Assembly (NCBI RefSeq): GCF_003712195.1
Contig: NZ_RDSD01000004.1
Span: 62,001 to 126,000, forward strand
Origin: Proteiniphilum sp. X52
Lineage (GTDB): Bacteria > Bacteroidota > Bacteroidia > Bacteroidales > Dysgonomonadaceae
Length of the DNA stretch: 64,000 bases
Reading direction: 5' to 3'
The notes under the pieces are model-generated. The model worked only from the letters and a program-made list of their open reading frames with translations. It did no database searches and was not told the origin of the DNA. The translations under genes and the position numbers were made by a program. This document shows, in pieces, positions 8,542-19,100 of this stretch. Position 1 is the stretch's first letter, and every line of letters starts with the position of its first letter.

Positions 8542-9147
8542 ATGAAACATTTATTGCGATACGCTTTTTTATCAATTCTCTTCCTGCTTCCGCTTTTTGC
8601 CGGTCAAAGTATCCACGCGCAAGCTATCAAAACCAACGTTCCGCTCATCCTGACCGGTAATCCAAACATAGGACTGGAGTGGTCCGTAGGACGGCAATTT
8701 ACTATAAATGCCGATGCCTTGTGGATGCCTTATCTGTTTAAAAAACACGAAGAAGTTTTTCGGGCATTGATAGGCAGCATCGATTTCAGGTATTACATCA
8801 ATCCCAGGTATTATTACACGAACGACCTGTGGGATGGATTTTATGTCGGGCCCTATGCCATGGTGGGCAATTTCAATATCGGCCTGAAAAACAGGGATGA
8901 GACCAAAACCAGTTATCGCCACAGGGGATGGGGAATATCCAGCGGGGTGACTTTCGGATATAAATTCTATCTTTCCAGCCGGTTCAGGGTCGATGTTAAC
9001 CTGGGAGCGGGTTATGCGCATCTTCAATATGATAAGTTCCAATTGGGCGGAGAATTTGCCGACTTTCCCCTTGAAATAAAAAACACAAAAAGTTATGTTG
9101 GCCCCACCAAGGCCGGCGTACATATAATTTACAATATTTTTAAGTGA
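8542..9147 (+). CDS. DUF3575 outer-membrane beta-barrel-like protein
   Basis: The ATG at 8542 is chosen; the frame also has TTG at 8536. The signal peptide ends near HAQA, and the mature part begins IKTNVPLILTGNPNIGLEWS, the hallmark opening of DUF3575. Alternating aromatic strands (IDFRYYINPRYYYTN, DGFYVGPYAM, ISSGVTFGYKFYL, RFRVDVNLGAGYAHLQY) and a final AGVHIIYNIFK suggest a small beta-barrel ending in an aromatic residue. DUF3575 genes are repeatedly found inside fimbrillin loci of Bacteroidales, next to OmpA-type proteins, as here. A role in anchoring or export of the appendage is inferred from context. Confidence 0.8.
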   Translation: MKHLLRYAFLSILFLLPLFAGQSIHAQAIKTNVPLILTGNPNIGLEWSVGRQFTINADALWMPYLFKKHEEVFRALIGSIDFRYYINPRYYYTNDLWDGFYVGPYAMVGNFNIGLKNRDETKTSYRHRGWGISSGVTFGYKFYLSSRFRVDVNLGAGYAHLQYDKFQLGGEFADFPLEIKNTKSYVGPTKAGVHIIYNIFK

Positions 9148-9157
9148 AAAAAGCCGC

Positions 9158-11023
9158 ATGCTTATGCATTACACAAAAATATCCTTCAATACTGTTCTGA
9201 CGGTGCTCCTTATGATCATCCTTATCCCTGAGGCACAATCACAGGACGAAAGAGTGATGGCAGAGGGAGACAGGAGCATTCGAGGCATTGAAGCCAAAGC
9301 CGATCGCAGATTTGTCCGGCAAGATTTCGACAAGGCGATGGAAATCTATGAAGCGGCATTCAAAAACAACGTGGTAGCAAGCCCTACCTATTCGGCCAAA
9401 TTGCATTTGAAAATAGCCCGGCTTTACCTGACTTTGCTCGAATATACATCGGCAATACCGCACTACGACGCCGCGATGGCTCTGAACGACGATTTATTCA
9501 ACACGTCCGACATATGCAATTACCTGGACGCCTTGCGCTTTTCCGGATCAAAGATAAAAGCTATCGCCTTGGCCAGGAAATACGCTTACCGCGATGCATA
9601 TAATTCCGACCGTCGTTTCCAAAACATCTTGCACGCGCTCAACTACGAAGAGGGTATCTTGCCAATCGGCGCTCCTGAATTCAATATATATGCGTTGGAA
9701 GAATTCAATACGATCAATTCCGAATTCTGGGTCGGCGAGATACAGGGCAATTATTTCTATGCCGCCAGCAACAGCCGTTTTCATGATCCTCACAAGAAAT
9801 TTTACCACCGTTGCGAATATCTTCCGATTGCTACTCCGGGAAAAAGTGAGGGCTTCCTGCTTAACAAAATTCCCCAGGTCATGCAAAATGGCCCCCTTAC
9901 CGTGTCGAATGACTTGTCGAACATGATCATCACGGGCGTTCATTACGAAAAAGGAGAAAGTGTCGTCATAACCGATGAAGGCATCAACGCCTACCGGACA
10001 AAACTATATTCATCCCGTTACAACACCCAACGCAAGGGTTGGTCGTCATTTTCGGAACTCTTCCGCGGTAACAGGGGATATTCCTATTCGCATCCTTTCC
10101 TGTTCAATAACGACAAATCCCTTTTGTTTGCCTCCGATATGCCGGGAGGATTCGGCGGATACGATATCTACGTTATCCATTGGGACGAAGAAAAAAACAA
10201 TTGGGGATTGCCGGTAAATCTGGGAGCTTACGTGAATACCGCGGGAGATGAAATCACACCTTATATCTTCCGGAATACCCTCATCTTCGCATCTAACGGA
10301 CACATCGGATTTGGCGGATACGACCTCTATGGAGTGGAATTTTTGGAGGGAAAGGTCACCGTAGGCAGCTTATTGCACTTCGGCTATCCGATCAATACCG
10401 TTTTCAACGACTTCAATATGCTCCCGATCGATGAAAACAAGGGTTATATCATTTCCGACCGTAATTTGACGAACAAAGACGATATTTATTATTTTGAGCG
10501 GAATCTCAATTCCGGGATAACAACCCAGCCTTTCGGAATGTCAGGCAATCAATTTATTTTCAGCAATCTGATCAATTTCCCCGGCAAAGAATTGACTTCG
10601 GGTGTGCCTCGTGTCGAGGAATTACCCAATCATACTTTTTCCGAGCGAGTATTAAGCCTGTTCTTCGATTTTGATTCTTCCGAGCTAAACAGCAAGGCCC
10701 TCGAGCAACTCCGTTCCTGGATCACCGATGTCGATACCAGCCGTATAGAATCCTTTTTAATAGAAGGATATGCCGATGAGTTCGGGGAAGAAGAATACAA
10801 TGTAGAATTGTCGGAAAAAAGGGCGCATACTGTGGGTGACTACTTGAATTCGGCCGGGATAGATGTCGAGATAAAGACCATAGGAAAAGGCATGCAGCTA
10901 ATACTGAACGACTTACGGCGAAAAGGCGTAGTCTTAGACACCTCCTGGCCGGCCACAGGGAATAAACCTGTATGGTTGACCAAGGAAGCTAGGCGTGTGG
11001 ATATAATAGCAACAATAAAATAA
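9158..11023 (+). CDS. OmpA-family protein with TPR-like and propeller segments
   Basis: A 621-residue secreted protein; the start at 9164 (six bases on) is equally possible. The signal peptide ends near EAQSQ. Residues ~35-150 are helical and TPR-like (DFDKAMEIYEAAFKNN, ALNDDLFNTSDICNYLDAL). Residues ~220-430 contain PD40-type propeller blades (LLFASDMPGGFGGYDIYVIH, LIFASNGHIGFGGYDLYGVE). The C-terminal OmpA domain starts near residue 495 (LSLFFDFDSSELNSKALEQL) with the peptidoglycan-binding EGYADEFGEEEYNVELSEKRA. The architecture resembles PorE of the type IX secretion system and OmpA proteins seen in fimbrial loci. It likely tethers the surface structure to peptidoglycan (inference). Confidence 0.85.
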   Translation: MLMHYTKISFNTVLTVLLMIILIPEAQSQDERVMAEGDRSIRGIEAKADRRFVRQDFDKAMEIYEAAFKNNVVASPTYSAKLHLKIARLYLTLLEYTSAIPHYDAAMALNDDLFNTSDICNYLDALRFSGSKIKAIALARKYAYRDAYNSDRRFQNILHALNYEEGILPIGAPEFNIYALEEFNTINSEFWVGEIQGNYFYAASNSRFHDPHKKFYHRCEYLPIATPGKSEGFLLNKIPQVMQNGPLTVSNDLSNMIITGVHYEKGESVVITDEGINAYRTKLYSSRYNTQRKGWSSFSELFRGNRGYSYSHPFLFNNDKSLLFASDMPGGFGGYDIYVIHWDEEKNNWGLPVNLGAYVNTAGDEITPYIFRNTLIFASNGHIGFGGYDLYGVEFLEGKVTVGSLLHFGYPINTVFNDFNMLPIDENKGYIISDRNLTNKDDIYYFERNLNSGITTQPFGMSGNQFIFSNLINFPGKELTSGVPRVEELPNHTFSERVLSLFFDFDSSELNSKALEQLRSWITDVDTSRIESFLIEGYADEFGEEEYNVELSEKRAHTVGDYLNSAGIDVEIKTIGKGMQLILNDLRRKGVVLDTSWPATGNKPVWLTKEARRVDIIATIK

Positions 11024-11038
11024 AAAAGAAATAAAATA

Positions 11039-13498
11039 ATGAACTACAAAAAGAATGTGATCAGAGGAGCGTTTTGGGGGATCCTGTTTCTGTTTCTCTG
11101 CGGAAATGCCAAAGCGCAAATAATGCCGATAGTTTATGACAGAACATATGGCAACGATATGGTGTATCAGCATACTTGTCCTATTTCGCAAGGAGAAGTA
11201 GCTCTTGTGGGGAACAACGACCGGCAAACGATTGTCACCTGGGTAAAAAGAGACGGCGAGATCCTGTTCTCCCAAGCCTTGTCCCATCGATTTGCCGTGG
11301 TGAACAACGTTTACCATATCGGCGACCGGAAATTGCTTATCATAGGTCAATCCCAAAATTGGTCGTCGCGCAAAACCGAAAAGAATACCTGCGGAAGGGC
11401 CGTTATTGTAGATAACACCGGCACGGTCCTGAATGATGTCTACGCCGGTGATAACGGCAGCGAGTTCTTTTGCGGAGGGCAGTTAAAAGACGGAAATCTT
11501 ATTTTAGGCGGATACGAACTGAGCGCGGCTGGCTCCCACTTGGGGATGTTGACCAAGATTGATAAGACAGGCCGGTCAATTTACAAATATGTTTCCGAAG
11601 AAAGCGGGCCATGTATAGGCTTTGAAGTTCTGGGTAGCATGATCGAGTATGTCCACGCCGCCTTCACATCCTCCGAAAATACGGCATCATCGGTGATAAG
11701 CCTCGACAGTAAAGGCCGGGTGGCATTCATCACGAAATTCACCGACGAAGGGTTTTCAATTAACAAAATGCTCACAACCCAGGACGATTTCCTCTTTCTT
11801 ATCGGGAAAAGCCACGCAGGTGACGGGCGTGTCATTAAGATACGGCCGGAAGGCGATATTGTTTTCAACAAGGAAATTGTTCCTCCCTCGTCGAACACGA
11901 TGATCGACCATTTGTTCCTTACAAACGACGGCAACTTACTGGTCGGAGGTAACGGAGGCGATGGCAAAAGCTATTATTCACTTTTGCGCAATGACGGCAC
12001 GGAACTGCAGAAATATGTCGTTTCCGGATATATTTCCGGCATGGGGATCAATCCCGTCACAGGAGAATCGGTCATCGCCAGTTTCGACAATGAACGTTCG
12101 CGGGGAACAATTACCGGTTTGGCGAAAGACGGGCGGCAGATATACCAAAAAAGCTCGGACGGTAATTTCAATGAAATACACGTGACCTCCAACGGTATTT
12201 ACCTGGCGGAAAGTCACACCGGGCGCCTTTGCATGTTATCACCGACAGGTGAACTGTTATTCGACCGTTATGCCACGGATGGGGGAAAAACCAACTTTGA
12301 TGAGGTCTTGTTTGTCCCCAACGGAGATATTCTCTTTAAAGGAGGAAAAAACAGGCTTGTCAAAATGAGCCACGGGTTATACGTATCCGACGTAAAAGTC
12401 AATAAACCTATAGACGGATACATCACAGCGCTGTTCAGCGTAACCCTCACGGGTTTCCCCACTTCGGAAGAGGGGGCTCCAATGCCGGTACGGGTCGAGT
12501 ATTTCACCAAGGACGGAACGGCCAATCAAAGTGAAAATTACAGCCCTGTGAAGGGGAGCCTCTCTTTCATCCCGGCAAGCGACGGGGCCGGACGCTATAT
12601 GATCAAACAGGATGTTGAGGTGCCCATCAAAACGAACAACCTGTTTGAAGGGCAAAAGATTTTCGAGTTAAATTTGGCAAATGTGGAACACAGTTATCTG
12701 GTTAAACGTGTCGGTACGGGAACCATAGAAGACCAGGAGGTACTGGTAAAACATATCAACACGCAAAACGGGCTGGAAGGACAAAGAGATATCGTGTATG
12801 AGCTGGGGATTTTCAAAACCAACGGAGAGAAGTTGATCAATGCCACCGGATCCGATATCATCATAGAGGGTTACTATGGCAAGGGGACGGCTGACAAGTT
12901 AGACTACGACATGGGTATCGCTCCGAGGCTTGTTGTCGAAAAAGGCGCTTCAAGCGGCACCTTTAAAGTAAACACGCTGGTGGACACCCGGTTTGAATTA
13001 CCCAAGACAGTGGTGGTCGATTTCAACAAAATATTGACGATCAATGACGCAACGATTGGCTTTGAAGGCTCGGTACTCAGTTGCAAGGGATCGATTATCG
13101 ACCAGCCTGCCACCGTTGGTATCACAGCCTTGGGAGATCATGGACGGATGAACAATATCGTTTCGGGATTTTTCAAACTCTCCCTCTTGCGGGCATCCGA
13201 CGGGCAACCCCTGATCAATGTCACCGGAGGAGATATTGGCATCGCATGCTCCATCTTGCCGCAAACCACTGCCGCGGAAGGAAAAGATTTCGTACTGACC
13301 AATATGCATAATTTGAGGATCCTGGGCGACGGAAACCGTAGCGCCGTCAATCTGGATGGCATCGTGCTGTTCAACCGGGAAAGTGAAGGATCCAAAAAAA
13401 TTGTGATCGGGGTAGATTCCATAACCAAGCCCGGCAATGCCCCCGACATCATTGTGGCACCCCAAATGGCTTCTGCCGAATTCTCAATTATTGAATAA
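11039..13498 (+). CDS. secreted propeller protein with Calx-beta-like domain
   Basis: An 819-residue protein starting 16 bases after the OmpA-family gene. The signal peptide ends NAKAQ. Residues ~25-430 contain repeating strands of a beta-propeller (WVKRDGEILFSQ, GGYELSAAGSHLGMLTKID, NLLVGGNGGDGKSYYSLL, FVPNGDILFKGG). Residues ~440-570 match the Calx-beta pattern: PMPVRVEYFTKDGTA, then SPVKGSLSFIPA, VEVPIKTNNLFEGQKIFEL and a closing GTIEDQE. Two more beta domains follow with the repeating theme of long strands and VDFNKILTINDATI. No lipobox and no T9SS C-terminal domain are visible. I know no named family for the full architecture. Calx-beta domains often bind Ca2+ in adhesins, so a surface adhesion role is plausible. 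Confidence 0.7.
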   Translation: MNYKKNVIRGAFWGILFLFLCGNAKAQIMPIVYDRTYGNDMVYQHTCPISQGEVALVGNNDRQTIVTWVKRDGEILFSQALSHRFAVVNNVYHIGDRKLLIIGQSQNWSSRKTEKNTCGRAVIVDNTGTVLNDVYAGDNGSEFFCGGQLKDGNLILGGYELSAAGSHLGMLTKIDKTGRSIYKYVSEESGPCIGFEVLGSMIEYVHAAFTSSENTASSVISLDSKGRVAFITKFTDEGFSINKMLTTQDDFLFLIGKSHAGDGRVIKIRPEGDIVFNKEIVPPSSNTMIDHLFLTNDGNLLVGGNGGDGKSYYSLLRNDGTELQKYVVSGYISGMGINPVTGESVIASFDNERSRGTITGLAKDGRQIYQKSSDGNFNEIHVTSNGIYLAESHTGRLCMLSPTGELLFDRYATDGGKTNFDEVLFVPNGDILFKGGKNRLVKMSHGLYVSDVKVNKPIDGYITALFSVTLTGFPTSEEGAPMPVRVEYFTKDGTANQSENYSPVKGSLSFIPASDGAGRYMIKQDVEVPIKTNNLFEGQKIFELNLANVEHSYLVKRVGTGTIEDQEVLVKHINTQNGLEGQRDIVYELGIFKTNGEKLINATGSDIIIEGYYGKGTADKLDYDMGIAPRLVVEKGASSGTFKVNTLVDTRFELPKTVVVDFNKILTINDATIGFEGSVLSCKGSIIDQPATVGITALGDHGRMNNIVSGFFKLSLLRASDGQPLINVTGGDIGIACSILPQTTAAEGKDFVLTNMHNLRILGDGNRSAVNLDGIVLFNRESEGSKKIVIGVDSITKPGNAPDIIVAPQMASAEFSIIE

Positions 13499-13636
13499 GA
13501 GGATGCAAGCTTTGCCATACAATTGTTCAATATAAACATGGGTCGTTTTTCTCGCAACGACAAAGTTCAAACAAGTTTGACTCTGCTCATTGAGCTTGAC
13601 GAAAACGTTCGATTGAAGAATTCATAAGTTTTACGC

Positions 13637-15040
13637 ATGGCTAAGAAAATGAATAAAACCGGTAAATATATTGTATACCTGCTTCTCAGCTTGTTTACGA
13701 CCGCCGCCTTGATTTCCTCCTGCACCGACAGGAACGGACTGGGAGATCCCGATCACCCAAATGACAAGACATCCCTGTCCATATCCTTTCATTCCGCCCA
13801 ACAGACAAGGGTTGGAAACGGCCTAAGATCAAATGAAATTGGGGAGGATGTGATCGAACGGGAAAGTGCGATTTACAGCCTGGCGGTATTGGTTTTCAAG
13901 AACGGGAACAATGAACTGGATGGAAAGAAATTCATTGATCGTGAAATCATAGAGATACCGGGGAGCGGCTATAAAGATTACAAGGAACTGGACGAAATAA
14001 AGGGAATCGAGCTTACGTCCGGCATACGGGATGTGTATATCATAGCAAACGCCCCGGACGGGCACTTCAGCAATGTCACAGACCGGCTCTCTTTCAGGGA
14101 GAAACTGGAAGAGTTAAGCGCACAGGGAGTTTATGATCATCCGGAAGGCGCCGGAACATCCTCCGGCGATATTCCCATCGGAGGTGAAGAGCCGGACGAC
14201 AGGCATACCAATCTCGTGATGACCCAATCCTTTACAGGGCTTCCTGTAAATAGCGGTGCGAAAAAACACTACCTGGGCTACACCGGAAACGGCGGGTTAC
14301 CCGATGGCGAGACTACAGGCACCCCTCTTAACGGGACAAACCCTGTTGAATTGGTGCGTCTTGTGGCAAGGGTGGCTATCCAGAAAATAGCATTCGATCT
14401 TCCGGAAATGCTGGCATTTGACGGATATTCAACAAGAGAATACAACCACTATGTGGATACGGTTTTTATGATCAATGCCAAGACCGTATCCTCCTATTTC
14501 CCGGAAGATGGCACATTCCCGAATCCTGAAGGTTTTTTCGGGCATGGAAATACAATAGGGTATGAATTCCTGAAAAATCAATCCTCAAGTGTTGCCGACG
14601 GAAGCACCTACGCCGCATATTTGTACAAACCAATCAATTTCAAGGAATATGACATAACCCAAAATCAGGTACCCTTATGGTTCTATGCCTTTGAAAATAA
14701 GGACAGCGCATCATCCCCGACCGGTTTTGTGATCGGCGTGAAGTATCAATACAAGGGACCGGGTAACGAACTGAAAAGAAAAAAAGTATACTATCCGGTT
14801 GTTGTCAACTCGACCGGTGGCGGTAGTAGGGGTAATAATCACAGGTATATAAAACGGAACAACCAATATGGCATCAAGGTAACGATAAAGGGATTGGGAA
14901 GTTTTGTAGCCAATTATCCAGAAGTGAGAAGCGTCGCGCTCCCGCCAATGAATTCTCTTTGGGACGCGGCAGGAGCCGTGGAAATCGAGGAAACGGTCGG
15001 TACGGATCTTTTCCCGTGGACGGGCAACGTATACAAATAA
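13637..15040 (+). CDS. fimbrillin-like lipoprotein (second subunit)
   Basis: A 467-residue lipoprotein with lipobox LISSC (Cys29) and mature start CTDRNGLGD. SAIYSLAVLVFKNGNNELDG and GIRDVYIIANAPDGHF are the two N-terminal fimbrillin signatures, followed by VELVRLVARVAIQKIAFDLP at the interdomain border and a C-terminus ending in PWTGNVYK. This matches Mfa1-family fimbrial subunits. The mature N-terminus is strikingly like that of the next gene (CNDRNGFDT), which suggests that the pair shares an export or processing signal, or arose by duplication. No strong promoter box was found in the 138-base gap before it, which does contain a short CAAAC/GTTTG dyad. Confidence 0.78.
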   Translation: MAKKMNKTGKYIVYLLLSLFTTAALISSCTDRNGLGDPDHPNDKTSLSISFHSAQQTRVGNGLRSNEIGEDVIERESAIYSLAVLVFKNGNNELDGKKFIDREIIEIPGSGYKDYKELDEIKGIELTSGIRDVYIIANAPDGHFSNVTDRLSFREKLEELSAQGVYDHPEGAGTSSGDIPIGGEEPDDRHTNLVMTQSFTGLPVNSGAKKHYLGYTGNGGLPDGETTGTPLNGTNPVELVRLVARVAIQKIAFDLPEMLAFDGYSTREYNHYVDTVFMINAKTVSSYFPEDGTFPNPEGFFGHGNTIGYEFLKNQSSSVADGSTYAAYLYKPINFKEYDITQNQVPLWFYAFENKDSASSPTGFVIGVKYQYKGPGNELKRKKVYYPVVVNSTGGGSRGNNHRYIKRNNQYGIKVTIKGLGSFVANYPEVRSVALPPMNSLWDAAGAVEIEETVGTDLFPWTGNVYK

Positions 15041-15050
15041 TAAGGAAACG

Positions 15051-16055
15051 ATGAATACAAGCACATTCAAAACAAGAACGCATTATTTTTATGGAATAGC
15101 CTTTCTGCTGTTTGCCCTCTTGTCTTATTCATGCAACGACCGCAACGGGTTCGATACGGAAGACCGCGTGGAGTCGAGCCTGTCGATACAATTAAGGTCA
15201 GACAAGGCAGAAACACTCATCGACAATACCTCTATTTATATGTTCGATGCCACCAACCGCTTTGTTGAAAAAAAATTGAACGTGACGCGCCAAGGGAATA
15301 AGCTTTCCACCAATGTGGCGGTAGGTACCTGGAACATCGTATTATTAACCTGCGACCGGGACATATCGGAAAACATTTCCGTGCCGCCGCCCACATCACC
15401 AATGGGAACCACAACCATGTGGCAAACCAAAACGGTGGGGAATTTTTTACCTCAAACCCCTTCGGAACTCCGGTACGTGTCGCTGCCGAATGTGACAATA
15501 GAAAAAGACGTAGTAAAGCAGGTGAGCACCTTATTGTACCGCAATGTGGCGAAATTACAGGTTATCCTGAAACATTACGGTGGTTTCGACGAGATCACGG
15601 ACGCGAACAAGGCTATGGCCTATGCGGAACTCTTGGAGGTTCCTACCACGCTGGCATGGAACGGCAAGTTATACCCCAATGGGGGGCAACCCGATGTTTC
15701 GGAAAAACCCATGCGGGAAAATTTCACTTTTAAAGGAAACGGTGTCGCCGACACATTGAATTTCTTTGTCCCGGCCCATAGAGGCAATGATGCTTTCATA
15801 ATCAGCGATGGGGTGTTGATCCAGAATCCGGCGCCCGCGGACACGTCGACACACAAATTGAAGTTGCGTGTCTCCATGCCCCTGGACAACAAGGAGTATT
15901 TTGGGAAAAGCGCAAATGGCATCGAGATACCTTATGTGCCGAAAGTCAATGGCATTATACGGATTAACGTGACGTTTTACGGCACAACCTCCCTGGATAT
16001 CAAGGTCGGCGTGAAACCTTGGGAAGACTGGATAATCCAGGAGGAAGAATTTTAA
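15051..16055 (+). CDS. fimbrillin-like lipoprotein (third subunit, minor/anchor-type)
   Basis: A 334-residue lipoprotein starting 10 bases after the previous stop with AGGA a few bases before the ATG. Lipobox SYSC (Cys28) is followed by NDRNGFDTED. LIDNTSIYMFDATNRFVEKK and AVGTWNIVLLTCDRD are fimbrillin N-domain motifs. VVKQVSTLLYRNVAKLQVIL marks the second domain, and the end VGVKPWEDWIIQEEEF matches the usual C-terminal strand. It is shorter than typical major subunits, consistent with an accessory or tip-proximal subunit (Mfa3/Mfa4-like position). Placement immediately before a T9SS cargo parallels mfa3-mfa4-mfa5 in Porphyromonas; the parallel is inference, not sequence identity. Confidence 0.75.
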   Translation: MNTSTFKTRTHYFYGIAFLLFALLSYSCNDRNGFDTEDRVESSLSIQLRSDKAETLIDNTSIYMFDATNRFVEKKLNVTRQGNKLSTNVAVGTWNIVLLTCDRDISENISVPPPTSPMGTTTMWQTKTVGNFLPQTPSELRYVSLPNVTIEKDVVKQVSTLLYRNVAKLQVILKHYGGFDEITDANKAMAYAELLEVPTTLAWNGKLYPNGGQPDVSEKPMRENFTFKGNGVADTLNFFVPAHRGNDAFIISDGVLIQNPAPADTSTHKLKLRVSMPLDNKEYFGKSANGIEIPYVPKVNGIIRINVTFYGTTSLDIKVGVKPWEDWIIQEEEF

Positions 16056-16127
16056 CCGCTGGATTTTGACGGCAAGATACGACAAGAGTATTCAGAATTT
16101 GATATGGCAAACAAAGGAGAGATAACA

Positions 16128-19100
16128 ATGATGAAGTGTAAAAATACAAGCAGGAGGGATTACGCGAACGGGAGGAAACATGTTTTTTTCAAGACGCTTT
16201 TTATCGGTTTCCTTGCGGTGTTTTCCTTTTCAGTGCAGGCACAGGATGCGGACAACCAGGAATTCTGGTTCGTCGCGCCCGACGCCTCTAAAAAGCATGA
16301 TGACCGCCCCACGTTCTTGATGATCACCACAGGGGACAAGCCCGCGACGGTCACGATCAGCATGCCGAAGAACCCGGAATTCAAACAAAACTTCACAGAT
16401 ACCGTACGTACCCTTGGGGCATACTCCTATTGGAAATTTGAGTTTGAAGGCGATCAGGTGGATATTGTAGAGAATGATTACACGAAATCGGGCAGGGTGA
16501 CCAACAAAGGAATACAAATCACCTCCACATCGCCGGTTTCCGCATACTATCAGATCGATGGGGTAAAAGTCAACCAGAAAGAAATATTCACGCTTAAGGG
16601 GAAAAAAGCGTTTGGAGATGACTTTTATATACCTTTCCAAACCAAATACGGTGTGAGTGCGACATATAATGAAGATGCTTTCCGGCAGATACAGATTGTG
16701 GCCACCGAAGATGACACATGGGTTACTGTTGATCCCAAGGGACAATTGGCTTCTCCGGATGATCCGAGGGGGTATATTGACAATACCTCCAATTTGCAAT
16801 ACAGGAGAAAAAAACTGATGAAGGGAGAAACCCTTCTCTGGCGGGCTTACAGGAGAACCACTACCGGCTTGACCGGTACCCGGGTCACTGCTGACAAACC
16901 GATTGCCGTGACTCTTTTTGAAGATTGTTTGCAAGGGACTGCCGGCAGTATTGATCCGATCGGGGACCAACTTGTGCCGACAGGGAATCTGGGAAAACAT
17001 TATATTGTTATCAAGGGGTATTCGAATGGCAGTAATTCGGTGACCGACAATGTGGTTGTGGTGGCGGTGGAAAATGACACCAAGGTGTATTTGGATAATA
17101 GCCTGCAAACAACTCTCAATGCCGGTGATCATTGGTCTTATGATTTGGGCCCGGGCATACAAGGCAAACAGGGTTATTACGTAAATACGAGTCAACCGGT
17201 GTATTGCATGCATCAGTCCGCCGCAGCTACTGAAATTGGCGGGGCTTTATTGCCCAGCCTCTATTCCATATCGGGGCGCCGCATCACTTTTATAAAGAAT
17301 AACAGTCTTCCAGTCAGCTCAATGTTCCTGGTGTTCCGGGATTCAGCCAAGGACGGGTTTACGCTAGACGGTACCCCCCTGACTTTAAATGCCCAAACGG
17401 CAGGTTTTGACGATTGGATGTATGCCAAGGTAGATCTCAAATCAATCTCGGGTATGGAGCCGGTTTGCACAATTGCTAATCCGGATGGATCCTTTGCTTT
17501 GGGTTATTTCAACGGAAGCAGTACGGGGACATCATTGTACGGCTATTTATCGGCTTTCGGGACATTCTCTTTCGGTAGCGACACCATATATCATTGCGGG
17601 AACAGTTATCTGTTCGATGCGCCGTACGCACTCTCCTATGAGTGGACGTTACCCGACAATAGCATATCAACCGACAGCAGGCTCGAAGCAAAAAAGAGCG
17701 GGTCCTATGTTTTAAAAGTCAATCAGGATCCCTATCAGATAACAGACGAAACTTACCTCAAGCTCCAGAATTTCAGCCATACGCTTAACGCGCCGTCCAA
17801 ATTACTTGAGCGCAAGTCATACAGATTCACAATAGAGTTGAATCCGCAAAAGGATCCCGATAACTATTTTAAAACGGAATATGAATGGACATTCGGAGAG
17901 GGCGCTTCGATCGGGACGTCAACCGATCCCGCGGCCGAAGTGTTCTATTCGACACCCGGCACCAAAACGGTTTCATTAAAAATATGGAATAAGGACGCGC
18001 TTTGCGATACTACGATTACCCGGACAATAGAAGTGCTTGTTGCACCGGAAGAGATGTATTGGAAAACCGACGCGGAAGACCGCAACTGGAATAATGAAGA
18101 CAACTGGGTAAACGCTGCGGGAGAACCTCTCTCAATTGTGCCTTCGGCCTACACCAAGGTGTACCTGCCGGGAAACGCGGCGAAATATCCTTCATTGAAA
18201 GACGATAAGGATCAGCATACCGACTGGTCACACTACGGTCAACCCGAAACGGGTGAGATCGTTTTCCGGTACGGAAGCGAACTCCACCACCAACACAAAC
18301 TGAAATACGAGAAAGCGTATGTGAATTACAACTGGGGGTATTACAACAATGTGTTTGCAAACGGCCAACAGCCCCCTTATTCGTGGGAAAACGCGAAGAA
18401 ACTGGCGCGAGATACCTGGCATATCCTTGCCGCACCCTTGAAAAGCATGGCCTCGGGCGATTTTTCCTTGGCCGGATATCCCTTTTCCTGGCAAAAACAG
18501 TTTGAGGTAACGACTATTCCCGGAAATGTGGCGGAGGGAGATTTTTCCCGGGCATTCGCGACAAACGACATGCCACTGGCGGGCACAAACAATGCGATCG
18601 CGGTAAAAATGGCAGGATACCAAAACCAGACAGGTTATCGTCAGGAGAACCTGGAGGGACTGAAGGGGGTGGTCGAAATCCCCTATTTCGAAAACAAAAC
18701 CGTGATCCCCTATTACCCAACGCACAACTACGACGCACTTTCCAGAAAGAGTTATTTCTACTATTTCGACACAAAGACGCTGAAAATCATCAATTCACCC
18801 GTGGGGTCGATGGGCAGGGCCGGTGAAGCTTACCGGTTCATATATGAGACGGACCAGAATGAACCGCCTGCAAACGGGAGATATGAAATGCCGCTGAATA
18901 CAGAGGGACTGGGGAGCACTCGTGAAATAATGGTCGGCAACCCGCTTCTTGCTCCCATCGATGCCATGGCCTTTGCCAATGCGAATACGGATAAAATAGA
19001 TGTCGGACAGGGGTATAAACTCCTGTCGGAGGACGGATCAATATGGGAGCAGAACTCTTTTACGGAGGGTAATGCAATTCCCGCATGGAAAGCGTTTATA

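Noticed and set aside
16230-17213. 327-codon minus-strand open frame with a signal-like start
   Set aside because: It lies wholly inside the T9SS cargo gene, whose + frame has clear domains; the minus frame shows no family motif.
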